A stretch of 64,000 nt of DNA from Streptacidiphilus jiangxiensis (GTDB taxonomy: Bacteria; Actinomycetota; Actinomycetes; Streptomycetales; Streptomycetaceae). The DNA lies in contig NZ_FOAZ01000003.1 in NCBI RefSeq assembly GCF_900109465.1, positions 1-64,000 of the forward strand. Direction: 5' to 3'. Position numbers and translations under genes: made by a program. Of the stretch, positions 25,243-32,733 are shown piece by piece. The notes beneath the pieces were generated by a model, which worked only from the letters and a program-made list of their open reading frames with translations, did not search any database and was not told the origin of the DNA. The first letter of the stretch is position 1. Each line of letters begins with the position of its first letter.

Positions 25243-25551
25243 TTACGACCACACCGCCCCGGCAAGGAGTCCGTCGAAGCCCATGGCGATCATGGCGTCG
25301 CGAGAGTCGGGCCAGGTGCGGTCCGGGTAGCAGAAGTTGGCGTTGAAGTAGTCCAGGTCGAGGTCGGCCTCCTTCCACTCGTGCGCGCACCGGCAGCGGA
25401 CAAAGGTCCGGCCTCGGGTCTCTAGCAGGAGCCAGTCGCGTCGGGCGCCGCAGCTGGGGCAGGTGATCGTGATGCCACGGGGATTCAGCTCGTCGGGGTG
25501 CTCGACCACGCGGATCACGCTCGGGCGGTGGGCTTCGGCGGGATTGGTCAC
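25243..25551 (-). CDS. Zinc-ribbon hypothetical protein, 102 aa
   Basis: Contains a clear zinc-ribbon: CPSCGARRDW, then FVRCRCAHEW. An acidic/aromatic tail follows (EADLDLDYFNANFCYPDRTWPDSRDAMIAMGFDG). GTG 25551 has AAGGA six bases upstream. It lies downstream of the relaxase on the same strand, beyond the strong hairpin at 25728-25764, so it is probably transcribed separately. Proteins of this kind occur in Streptomyces mobile elements without assigned function. Confidence 0.6.
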   Translation of the reverse strand: MTNPAEAHRPSVIRVVEHPDELNPRGITITCPSCGARRDWLLLETRGRTFVRCRCAHEWKEADLDLDYFNANFCYPDRTWPDSRDAMIAMGFDGLLAGAVWS

Positions 25552-25727
25552 GCAGGTCCTTCCTGTGCGCGGCTGTTGCAAGGACCACACGACGACGGCT
25601 GCCGTCGGTCAGTTCCCGGTCGGGGAAGAAGACATCGAATCGACACCACACCGGGCCTGCGCCCCCGCCAGAGCGGACCTGTGCCGATGACGGCGCGCGC
25701 CTCGGTCCACGCTCTGCCTGGCCTCCT

Positions 25728-25764
25728 CCTCCCGCCCCGCCATTCGGAGTGGCGGGGCGGGAGG
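25728..25764 (-). terminator. Strong hairpin terminator of the mobilization operon
   Basis: A perfect 14-bp stem (CCTCCCGCCCCGCC with its complement) and a 9-nt loop, starting 9 bp beyond the relaxase stop on the minus strand. No long T-run, as is common in high-GC terminators. Confidence 0.8.
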
Positions 25765-25772
25765 CTGAAGGG

Positions 25773-27560
25773 TCAGCGGCTGCGACGGGCAGGGTGCTCG
25801 GCGGTCGGAGTGGTGGTGCTGGGCCGGACGTCGGTGGGCCGGATGTCGGCGGGCGGGACGGCGGGTGTGGTGGGTCGGCGGGTCCGGGAGGTGGCGGCGC
25901 GGACGCGGAAGGCGACGCGGTCGGCGGTGGAGTTGCGCAGGCGCCACAGGAGGACGTCGGCGGGCCGGTCGGCGGTGTCGAGTTCCCGCTGGCCGGTGAG
26001 GTCGGCGAGGGCTCGGCGGGGTGGCGTGCCGGCGGATTCGGCTTGGGCAAGGGCGGTGGCCAGGGCGGGCCAGGCGGGGTCGGTGAGGATTCGCTGGGCG
26101 TGCTCGGGGACGGCGGCCTGGACGGCGGCGGCCAGCCGGTCCTGTATCTGTGGACTGGGGGTGTGGGCGGCGAGCTGGGCGAGGCGGGGGCGGGCGGCCT
26201 GCTGCTGGGCCGTTTGGAGACGGGCGAGGGCCTGGTGGGCGGCCTCGGCCTGCTGCTGGTGGCCGCGCTGGGTGTGCCACTCTCCCAGGGCGATGAGGAG
26301 GAACACCGCGGAGACGAGGGCGGCGGTGACGAAATCGCCGTCCTTGCTGCCGGGCACGGTGAGCAGGGTCCGTCCGGCCTGGCGCAGTGCGTCGGCGGCC
26401 CGGTGCTCGGCGCGGATGGCAGAGCGGTTGGCGCGGTTCAACGCGGTTGCTGCCGCGCGCAGTTCGACACGGAGCGGGCGCGGCGCGGCTGCGGCGGTGT
26501 TGTGGAGCAGTTCGGCGAACGCCGCCGCCTGCGCCTGGACCTGGGCGTCGGCCTGGTCGCCCACTGTGCCGTCGGACGCGGTGATCACGAAGGCGTAGGC
26601 GGCGCGCAGCTCAGCGTCGGCGTGCCTCCAGGTGCTGCCGGCGTCGGACTGGCCGTCCCCTCGCTCGGCCACGGCAGAGTGCCCGCCGTCCTCGGTGGGG
26701 GTGAAGCGTTCGCGGAGCCGGTTGAGGGAGAGGTCGGGGGCGAGGGCGGAGCCGCCGTAGTAGATCGGGTCGCCCTTGGCGTCGGTGTCGCCGGGGGCGG
26801 CGAGGCTGTAGCCGGTGACCTCGCCCGTGACGGGGCCGAGGCGTGGCCGAACCTGGACGCCGAGGGCGGTGAGGACGGCGAAGAACTCGGCCTCGTCGCG
26901 GGCTGCTGCGGCTGCGGCGTAGGCGTGTTCGCGCAGCCAGACCCGGGCGGTGTTCTTGCGGCCCTGGCGCTCGGCCTTGGCGACCTCGGCGCCGGTCGGG
27001 GTCTTCGGGGCGGTGCCGTCGCCGGACTTGAGGCGGCGCAGCCCGAGTTCGGCCTCGATCCGTCGGCATTCGGCCTGGGCGCGGCGGCCATCCCCGCGGT
27101 TGCGGGGGCGGCGGCCGTCCTCGCGGACGCTGGTGGCCATGATGTGGATGTGATCCTCGGCGTGGCGCACGGCGATCCAGCGGCAGGCGGTGTCGTCGCT
27201 GTGCTCGGCGATCCCGGTGGCGTGCACGATGCGGCGGGCGACCTCGGCCCACTCTTCGTCGGTGAGGTAGCGGTCGCCGGGTGCGGTACGGACGGGGCAG
27301 TGCCACACGTGCTGCGGCACCTTCTTCCCCAGGCGTTGCTCGCGCAGGTGGACGGGCTGGTCGAGGTAGTCGGCCAGCTCGGTGAGGGCGGCTTGGTGCT
27401 GGTCGAGGGGGACGCGGCCAGGGTCGACGATTCCGGGCATGGCGAAGGCGGCGACGATGTGCGGGTCGGTGTGCTCGTTACGGCGGCCGGGGCCGAAGAG
27501 GTAGGAGAGGAGGCCGCGGCTGCGGTCTCCGGTGGAGACGTCAGGCACCACGGCGACCAC
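25773..27560 (-). CDS. Relaxase / mobilization nuclease
   Basis: 595 residues. The N-terminus carries the actinobacterial relaxase hallmark YLFGPGRRNEHTDPHIVAAF, with Tyr20 a likely nicking residue. The metal-binding histidines lie in RHAEDHIHIMAT (residues 132-143). A long helical C-terminal region (about 300-595) follows. The enzyme would nick oriT and pilot the strand during transfer. Its start overlaps the MobC gene end by 20 bp. Together with MobC and the upstream DUF2637 membrane protein it forms a leftward mobilization operon closed by the hairpin at 25728. Confidence 0.88.
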   Translation of the reverse strand: MVAVVPDVSTGDRSRGLLSYLFGPGRRNEHTDPHIVAAFAMPGIVDPGRVPLDQHQAALTELADYLDQPVHLREQRLGKKVPQHVWHCPVRTAPGDRYLTDEEWAEVARRIVHATGIAEHSDDTACRWIAVRHAEDHIHIMATSVREDGRRPRNRGDGRRAQAECRRIEAELGLRRLKSGDGTAPKTPTGAEVAKAERQGRKNTARVWLREHAYAAAAAARDEAEFFAVLTALGVQVRPRLGPVTGEVTGYSLAAPGDTDAKGDPIYYGGSALAPDLSLNRLRERFTPTEDGGHSAVAERGDGQSDAGSTWRHADAELRAAYAFVITASDGTVGDQADAQVQAQAAAFAELLHNTAAAAPRPLRVELRAAATALNRANRSAIRAEHRAADALRQAGRTLLTVPGSKDGDFVTAALVSAVFLLIALGEWHTQRGHQQQAEAAHQALARLQTAQQQAARPRLAQLAAHTPSPQIQDRLAAAVQAAVPEHAQRILTDPAWPALATALAQAESAGTPPRRALADLTGQRELDTADRPADVLLWRLRNSTADRVAFRVRAATSRTRRPTTPAVPPADIRPTDVRPSTTTPTAEHPARRSR

Positions 27561-28410
27561 CTCCGGCCAGGGCCTGGTCCATCAGGAGGCGGGCGCGCTG
27601 GGCGACCTGGTGCAGCTCGTCCAGGATCTCCTCGGCGCGGTCGGGCAGATCCCCCTTGTGGACGGCGTAGACGAGCTGGTTGAGGTTGTTCCCGATGCGG
27701 CCGAACTCCCGCAGCAGCTTCCCGAAAAGGACCATCAGGTCCTGGGTCGCCTGCGGGGAGGGCAGGGCCGCGACGCCTTCGGGACGCTGGTCGGACAGGT
27801 AGGCGTGGGCGAAGGTGAGGGCGCAGTCCATCAGGTACATGGAGCGGGAGCGCTTCGCCGTGCGGGCGGCGAGGTCGATGAAGTCGCGTTCCGCCGGTTC
27901 CGCCGAGCAGGTCAGCTGCAGGCTGCGCTTGGTGCCCGAGCGGGGCCGGTACAGGACGTCGCTCAGGTGCCGGCGGCGGGCGGCACCGGGCACAGCGTCG
28001 TCGTGGGCGGGCGCGGGGATGTCGACTGCGGCAATGCCACGGTGGACGAACGCGTCGGCGCTGATGGTCGGCGCGAGGCGCACGACGGCGCTGTCAGCGG
28101 GCTCGCTCGGCTCGGCGGGCGAGGGTTGGTCCTGGTCCTGGTGAAGGCCGCGCTCGGCCCCCACCTCCGCAACCGCTCCGCTCCCGGCCCCATGGGCCGG
28201 GGCGGTGCCCGCTCCCGCCGGGGCGGGCACGAGCGCGAAGTCCGCATCGCCCCCAGGCGATGTGGACTTCGCCCCAGCTCGCTCCGCTGTCGAGGGGAGG
28301 CCGTCCCCGTTGAAGCTGCGGTCGAGCGTGGGCGGTTGTGCTGTGGAGAGGCTACTCAGCGGCGGGGCCTGGGTGGTGCGGGTCTTGCGGGCGAAGGGGT
28401 TGCGGCTCAC
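27541..28410 (-). CDS. mobC: MobC-like relaxosome protein
   Basis: 289 residues. The C-terminal third has the MobC pattern KLLREFGRIGNNLNQLVYAVHKGDLPDRAEEILDEL. Before it, RRRHLSDVLYRPRSGTKRSLQLTCS may be DNA-binding. The N-terminal half is Ala/Pro/Gly-rich and likely disordered. GTG 28410 starts it, though AGGAG stands rather far (about 12 nt) upstream. It overlaps the relaxase gene. MobC proteins bind and melt oriT DNA to help the relaxase. Confidence 0.85.
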   Translation of the reverse strand: MSRNPFARKTRTTQAPPLSSLSTAQPPTLDRSFNGDGLPSTAERAGAKSTSPGGDADFALVPAPAGAGTAPAHGAGSGAVAEVGAERGLHQDQDQPSPAEPSEPADSAVVRLAPTISADAFVHRGIAAVDIPAPAHDDAVPGAARRRHLSDVLYRPRSGTKRSLQLTCSAEPAERDFIDLAARTAKRSRSMYLMDCALTFAHAYLSDQRPEGVAALPSPQATQDLMVLFGKLLREFGRIGNNLNQLVYAVHKGDLPDRAEEILDELHQVAQRARLLMDQALAGGGRRGA

Positions 28411-28568
28411 GAGGGGCGGTGGCTCCTGTCGGTGCTCAGGTGGATGGGCTGGGTGGTGAGTGTGCGGACACTCGGCGGGTTGGCTCGGCCGGGCTTCTTG
28501 GGCAGCGGCGAGAGAGAGGGTGCTGCCCGGAACCGGTTCGGGTCCGGGCAGCGGTCGTTGATGCTGGG

Positions 28569-29555
28569 TCAGTCGGCGGGGTGCTGACGGGCCTCGCTGC
28601 GCTGCCGGACCAGGGCCATGGCCTCGGTGAGCCGTTCGGTGCCGGCACCGAGTCCGGCGTCGGTGACGGCCTTGCGGGCGCTGTCGCGGGTCAGTCCGGA
28701 ACCGTCGGGGTGGGCGGCAGCGATAACGTCGGCCAGCCCAGCGATCGAGGCCAGCGCGGGGCGTCCACCAGGGCTCGTCACCGGAGGCTGACCCGAATCC
28801 CCTCGCAGGTTCTGGCCTGCGGATTCGTGGTCCTCGGCGGGGTCGTCGTAAGCGTCGACCGGATCGTCCTCGCCGCCGTGTCCAGCTTCGGGCTCGGCTC
28901 CGTCGGCCGAGGGCGAGGCGGTGCGCTCGGGGGCGACGGAGGCGGGGAGAGCAGGAGCCTGCGGCAGCGTCGGGATCTCTACGGGCGCGCCAGCGGAGGC
29001 GGTGTACGGAACCTCCACCGCCTGCGCAGGCGACGGTTGCGGACCGTCCTGAACCCCGGCGAGGGTTGCGGACACCGGGGCCTGGGCGGGCCCGGCAAGG
29101 GTGCCGCCGTAGCGCTTGATCAGCAGGTGCAGGTGAGTCGCCCCGGCGAGCGCGAGCGGCGGGATGGCGGACAGCACGGTGACGGTCGTGTCGCCCAGAT
29201 GCAAGCTGACCGTGCCGGGCCGGTTCAGGTCCAGGGCGTGGACACTGTTGGCCCAGATGCTCGCGGCGGTCGCCGCAATGAACAGCCCCCACGCGTACAG
29301 CCGCGCGGGCAGCGGGGCCTCCCGCAGCACCAGCAGGGCGCGGACGCCGTAGGCGATGAAGCCGTCGATGACCACGGGGAACACGTAGGTCAGGGTGGGG
29401 CGGACGTGGACGGCGGTGGCCATCTGCCGCAACGCGTCGTAAGAGAGAGCGCACCCAGCGAGGCCGAGCAGGACGATGGCGAGCCGGTCCCACCAGGTGG
29501 CGCGGTGACGGCCAACCACCGTGGTCGACGGTGTGGGTATGACGGTGTCGGACAT
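28569..29555 (-). CDS. DUF2637 membrane protein of the transfer module
   Basis: 328 residues. The N-terminal 150 residues hold about four transmembrane helices (RLAIVLLGLAGCALSYDALR; LTYVFPVVIDGFIAYGVRAL; ARLYAWGLFIAATAASIWAN; VLSAIPPLALAGATHLHLL), the DUF2637 arrangement. The remainder is a disordered acidic linker ending in a small helical C-terminal domain (LTRDSARKAVTDAGLG). DUF2637 proteins are characteristic of actinobacterial conjugative plasmids and elements and are often called Spd-like transfer or spread proteins. It precedes MobC on the same strand, 158 bp away. Confidence 0.85.
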   Translation of the reverse strand: MSDTVIPTPSTTVVGRHRATWWDRLAIVLLGLAGCALSYDALRQMATAVHVRPTLTYVFPVVIDGFIAYGVRALLVLREAPLPARLYAWGLFIAATAASIWANSVHALDLNRPGTVSLHLGDTTVTVLSAIPPLALAGATHLHLLIKRYGGTLAGPAQAPVSATLAGVQDGPQPSPAQAVEVPYTASAGAPVEIPTLPQAPALPASVAPERTASPSADGAEPEAGHGGEDDPVDAYDDPAEDHESAGQNLRGDSGQPPVTSPGGRPALASIAGLADVIAAAHPDGSGLTRDSARKAVTDAGLGAGTERLTEAMALVRQRSEARQHPAD

Positions 29556-30128
29556 GGGTGTGGGACTCCCGTTCGGGGGTGAGGTCTGGTGGTGGTGTGC
29601 GGTGATCCGTCTTGGCCGTCTTGCCGTTGACGTCGCAGGTCAGAGCCGGTACGGCGAGGCCGTGGAGTGGCGTCTTCGCTCCGTCCGGTGGCGTGCAGCG
29701 GACGTCCTGCCGTTCCCGTAGGTCCGAGGCGGTGACGGCGGCTTGGCGGGCTTCCGCCTGTGCCCTCGTGGGCGTGCTGAGACGGATGGCTATCCGTCTT
29801 GGGATGCTGTGCCGTCTTGGCTAGATGGGCGTTGACCTGCGGTTATACGGCTGGGACGGCAGGGACGGCACGAGACGGGGTATGGCCTGGGCCGTCTCGT
29901 GCCGGGGGTACAGGACCTGAACGTCGGCGCGTACAGGAGCTGCACACGCTCTCGTTCAGCTCCTGCGGCCATCCCCCGGGAGGGAGGCGCGGATTTTCCG
30001 GGAAAATCCGCTGTCCGTTTTCCGGGAAACGGGCTCGCGATTTTCCGGGAAAATCGGCCCGAGAAGCTGGTCCTGGCCTCGACAGTCGCCGTCCACAGGC
30101 TGCGGGCGGCGACTGAACAGCGCGCGGG
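29556..30128. other. Repeat-rich non-coding region; candidate origin (oriV or oriT)
   Basis: 573 bp between the DUF2637 and DUF3631 genes with no plausible gene. It contains four copies of CCGTCTTG (29607-29614, 29616-29623, 29794-29801, 29812-29819) in two similar clusters, each followed by GTTGAC. It also holds an 8-bp inverted repeat at 29780-29799, a perfect 12-bp inverted repeat at 29867-29903 (GGCACGAGACGG, 13-nt loop), and three tandem palindromes at 29991-30056. Iterated repeats beside replication and mobilization genes suggest an origin of replication and/or transfer. No AT-rich melting zone is obvious. Confidence 0.5.
29991..30056. repeat. Three evenly spaced palindromes with core TTTTCCGGGAAAA
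   Basis: 29991-30009 (GGATTTTCCGGGAAAATCC) and 30038-30056 (CGATTTTCCGGGAAAATCG) are perfect 19-bp palindromes around a central G. 30015-30032 is a near-perfect copy. Centres are about 23.5 bp apart. The A/T-rich arms stand out from the high-GC background. Likely a protein-binding array. Confidence 0.75.
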
Positions 30129-31328
30129 TCAGCCGGTGTGTCCCGCTCTGCCGGAGGGGCCGTCAGCGCCGTCGGTGACGGGGTGGACGGTGGGGCAGTA
30201 GCGCTTCCAGGCGTCGGTGAACTTGGCGCGGAGGTAGCCCTTGAGCTGGGTCTGGTCGGGCATGCGGACGTTGCCGGAGCGGATGCCGTACTCGCGCAGC
30301 ATCCCGGCCAGGGCGCGCGGGTTCAGGCCGCCGCGTCCGGTCTCGGCCCAGGGGGCTTCGGGGTCGGAGTTGAGGCGGTAGAGCAGCGTGTCGGTGGACA
30401 TGCTCTCCGGGTCACCGACACCGGCGAAGGCGCGGCGGATGTCGGCGAGGATCCGGGCGTTGGAGGGGTTGTCCTCCTCGGCCTGGGCCTCGGCTGCGAC
30501 CATCCGCTGGCAGGCGGCGCGTGCGCGGTCGGGCCAGGTGCCGCCCGCGAGGTCGGCGACGATGACCAGGGGTTCCCAGGTGTCGGCGGCCCGGTCCTCG
30601 ACCGGCATGTGCGGTTCCAGGTGCAGGGCCTGGTCGGCGACCGAGGTGGTCCAACGCTGGAGGCGGGCACGGAGGGCGTGGAGGGCGGGGCTGTCGCGGC
30701 GGGTGCGGTAGGGGCTGACGTGCTCGCCCTCGGCGCGGCGGCGCATCCGGATCACGACCGAGCGGTCCATGATCGTGTCGGGGAGGTCGCCGATGCCGGC
30801 GAGCGCGGCCATGGCGAAGGTCGCGAAGGAGTGCGGGGCGTGCTCCTTGCCGACCACGCGCAGGACGGGGCGTCCGCGCTGGTGGCCCGCGTTGAGGAGG
30901 CCGCGCATCTCCTCGTTCTTCTCGGCGACCTTGGGGCTGCCGAAGATGGTGTCGGCCTCGTCGACCAGCAGGGTCGGCGGCTTCTCGCCGATGGAGCGGA
31001 AGATCGCCGCCGCGGTGGAGTTCACGGTGATGACGGGGTTGTGGACCGTCTCGGTGAGCAGGTCGAGCAGGCGGGACTTGCCGCAGCGCTTCGCGGGGCC
31101 GACGACCGCGAGGCGTGGGGCGTGCTGCCACACCGGCTGCAGGTGGGTTGCCGCGATCCACAGCACGGTCGCGTCCAGGGCCTGCGCGGTGGGCAGGACC
31201 ACGAAGCGGGCCAGGGTGGCGCGCAGCTCGTCGAGCAGCGCGGCGGCGTCGGCCTGTCCACAGGCTGGAGATGGGGCGGCGGGCGGAAGGGGTGCCGCCT
31301 GGGCGGCGGGGGCTGTACTCTCGGTCAT
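30129..31328 (-). CDS. DUF3631 ATPase / helicase-like replication protein
   Basis: 399 residues. Walker A is VVGPAKRCGKSRLLDLL and Walker B is LLVDEADTIFG. Sensor-type residues are likely in the MAALAGIGDLPDTIMDRSVVIRM segment. The C-terminal part matches the DUF3631 domain (DTLLYRLNSDPEAPWAETG...LNPRALAGMLREYGIRSGNVR). ATG 31328 has GTGAGG at ideal spacing. Proteins of this family occur in actinobacterial plasmids and integrative elements as primase/helicase-associated replication ATPases. It probably serves replication of the excised circle. Its leader is homologous to that of the xis-int operon. Confidence 0.82.
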   Translation of the reverse strand: MTESTAPAAQAAPLPPAAPSPACGQADAAALLDELRATLARFVVLPTAQALDATVLWIAATHLQPVWQHAPRLAVVGPAKRCGKSRLLDLLTETVHNPVITVNSTAAAIFRSIGEKPPTLLVDEADTIFGSPKVAEKNEEMRGLLNAGHQRGRPVLRVVGKEHAPHSFATFAMAALAGIGDLPDTIMDRSVVIRMRRRAEGEHVSPYRTRRDSPALHALRARLQRWTTSVADQALHLEPHMPVEDRAADTWEPLVIVADLAGGTWPDRARAACQRMVAAEAQAEEDNPSNARILADIRRAFAGVGDPESMSTDTLLYRLNSDPEAPWAETGRGGLNPRALAGMLREYGIRSGNVRMPDQTQLKGYLRAKFTDAWKRYCPTVHPVTDGADGPSGRAGHTG

Positions 31329-31342
31329 GGAGATCCTCACTC

Positions 31343-31371
31343 GGCGGATCCGGGGGGCAACCCGGTCCGCC
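31343..31371 (-). promoter_or_regulatory. Leader hairpin before the DUF3631 start
   Basis: Stem GGCGGA + CCGG pairs with CCGG + TCCGCC, with one bulged A on the 3' side and a loop containing GGTTGCCCC. It ends 14 nt before the ATG. Its counterpart at 32379-32405 has a different stem sequence that also pairs perfectly and the same loop, so the structure is conserved while sequence changes. Confidence 0.7.
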
Positions 31372-31416
31372 GCAGACGACTGTTCCAGGGATGGGCGGTG
31401 GCGAGGTTTCCAGCAG

Positions 31417-31441
31417 CCCCCGGTGTTCGTAGCGCCGGGGG
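31417..31441 (-). promoter_or_regulatory. Operator-like dyad, left copy
   Basis: On the minus strand: CGGCG, 7 bp, CACCG, flanked by runs of C and G. It matches 32305-32329 at about 22 of 25 positions, in the same orientation relative to the gene it precedes. Located 89 bp upstream of the DUF3631 start. Between here and 31717 there is no gene; a palindromic GTGAC-CTAC-GTCAC lies near 31601-31614. Confidence 0.65.
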
Positions 31442-31666
31442 TTTTCGCGTTCCTCGGGTCAGGCACCTACACGTTCAACCTCTTCTCGACTGGCATTCTG
31501 ATGCTCTCGTAGCATGAGCATGCACGGACGGCCGCCCACTGTCAACCTCACGCCGCATGGCATTCCCAGTCGAATCCAGCATATTCACTGGCCAGAACAA
31601 TAGTGACCTACGTCACATTCGCGTGTATGCGCTTGCAGGTTGGGCATCCCATGCTGGTATGGTCTA

Positions 31667-31672
31667 CGACTG
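31667..31672 (+). promoter_or_regulatory. Candidate -10 element for the XRE regulator
   Basis: TATGGT about 45 bp upstream of the GTG start, with TTGCAG/TTGGGC-like sequence roughly at -35. Spacing is not ideal. Only a tentative promoter in the 389-bp divergent region. Confidence 0.35.
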
Positions 31673-31717
31673 TGGGTCTCGTGGACCCTCGTCCGCCCGG
31701 GAGAGGAGGTAGAAGAA

Positions 31718-32230
31718 GTGGACGACAGCAAGCCCCAGCGCTGGGCCCCGCCGGAGGGCGAGGCCCTGGTCGCGCACAACCTGAAGGTCCTGCGCACGAC
31801 GGCCCGCCTCTCCCAGGAGGACATGGCCGAGCGCATGCGACGCCTTGGCTTCAAGCTGCACCAGACCCAGATCGCCAAGATCGAGAACGGCACCCGCGGG
31901 ATCAGCTTCGACGAGGCCCTCGGCCTCGCCAAGGCTCTCAGTGTCCCCGCCGCGAACTTCATGCTCGAAGCCGTGGCCGGCCCCGACGACCCGCACTGGG
32001 AACTCCAGGAAGCGGCCTTCGACATCCAGAAGGCCGAGCAGGAGCACCAGGTCGCCCAGGACCTCGCCGACGCCGCCAAGGCCAGACTCGACCAGGCCGA
32101 GGCCAGATACGACGAGATCGCCGCGCGCCTCGGTGTCGAGGAAGAGACGGAGCCCACCGAGCTCGTCTTCTACCCGGCACCGAACTCGCCCGAGGACCCG
32201 CTCCGCAGCATGCCCGGCACCGACCTGTAA
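31718..32230 (+). CDS. XRE-family regulator of the element
   Basis: 170 residues. The N-terminal helix-turn-helix is LKVLRTTARLSQEDMAERMRRLGFKLHQTQIAKIENGTRGISFDEA. The C-terminal third is a charged coiled-coil (EQEHQVAQDLADAAKARLDQAEARYDEIAARL), suiting dimerization. GTG 31718 follows GGAGG at good spacing. It sits between two homologous leaders that face outward toward the DUF3631 and xis-int operons, the expected place for the master repressor or activator of excision and replication (analogous in position to KorSA/Pra in pSAM2). Direct binding to the repeated dyads is inference. Confidence 0.85.
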   Translation: MDDSKPQRWAPPEGEALVAHNLKVLRTTARLSQEDMAERMRRLGFKLHQTQIAKIENGTRGISFDEALGLAKALSVPAANFMLEAVAGPDDPHWELQEAAFDIQKAEQEHQVAQDLADAAKARLDQAEARYDEIAARLGVEEETEPTELVFYPAPNSPEDPLRSMPGTDL

Positions 32231-32304
32231 GTCCGGCCCGGAATCGCTAGGTCACCGGCCGCTGCCGCCGTAGCCTGCCTGCACGTTCACCATCCGCCGA
32301 CCGA

Positions 32305-32329
32305 CCCCCGGTGCTACGAACACCGAGGG
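32305..32329 (+). promoter_or_regulatory. Operator-like dyad, right copy
   Basis: CGGTG, 7 bp (CTACGAA), CACCG: a clean dyad with C and G runs outside. It matches the left copy at 31417-31441 and lies 91 bp upstream of the xis start. Also shared downstream is CCACCGCCCATCCC followed by GAACA. Candidate binding site for the XRE regulator between them. Confidence 0.65.
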
Positions 32330-32378
32330 CCACCAGCGCGGACACCCACCAAGCCCACCGCCCATCCCGAACAGGCCA

Positions 32379-32405
32379 GCGGTCAACGGTTGCCCCCGTG
32401 ACCGC
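32379..32405 (+). promoter_or_regulatory. Leader hairpin before the xis start
   Basis: GCGGTCA pairs with TGACCGC, and an inner CGG pairs with CCG across a bulged A. The loop contains GGTTGCCCC. It ends exactly 14 nt before TTG 32420, the same spacing as the DUF3631 leader hairpin. Confidence 0.7.
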
Positions 32406-32419
32406 CGAAAGGCGTCTCC

Positions 32420-32722
32420 TTGTCCACCCTGCCCGCCCTGTCCCTCATAGCCGACGCCCTCGGCATCCCCGAACACCAGCTCCGCGCCGCCGTCCTGGAG
32501 TGTTCCGCCCCCGCCCCGGACACCACCCTGGTCGCCCTCACCGTCGAGGAAGCCGCCCGCCGTCTCGGCGTCGGCCGCACCACCATGTACGCGCTCATCG
32601 CCTCCGGCGAGGTCCACTCGGTCCGCATCGGCCGCCTGCGCCGCATACCCGTCGACTCCCTCGACGCCTACATCGCGGCCCGCTCCCAGGCCGTCGCCCC
32701 GACCGCCGCCCTCGCGGCCTGA
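32420..32722 (+). CDS. xis: Excisionase-like helix-turn-helix protein
   Basis: 100 residues. A MerR/excisionase-type winged helix-turn-helix runs from about residue 38: LTVEEAARRLGVGRTTMYALIASGEVHSVRIGRLRRIPVDSLDAYI. The N-terminal extension (ALSLIADALGIPEHQLRAAVLE) is helical. TTG 32420 is used because the leader alignment with the DUF3631 operon places a start exactly there. It is followed 11 bp later by the integrase, the usual xis-int order in actinobacterial elements. It would bend attachment-site DNA and direct excision. Confidence 0.82.
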   Translation: MSTLPALSLIADALGIPEHQLRAAVLECSAPAPDTTLVALTVEEAARRLGVGRTTMYALIASGEVHSVRIGRLRRIPVDSLDAYIAARSQAVAPTAALAA

Positions 32723-32733
32723 AGGGGGCGGAC

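Noticed and set aside
29991..30056. Possible CRISPR-like array
   Set aside because: Only three short palindromic units with spacers of about 5 bp, far too short. No cas genes.
31560..31717. Riboswitch in the divergent promoter region
   Set aside because: No conserved riboswitch core is visible; only a short GTGAC/GTCAC palindrome and promoter-like sequence.
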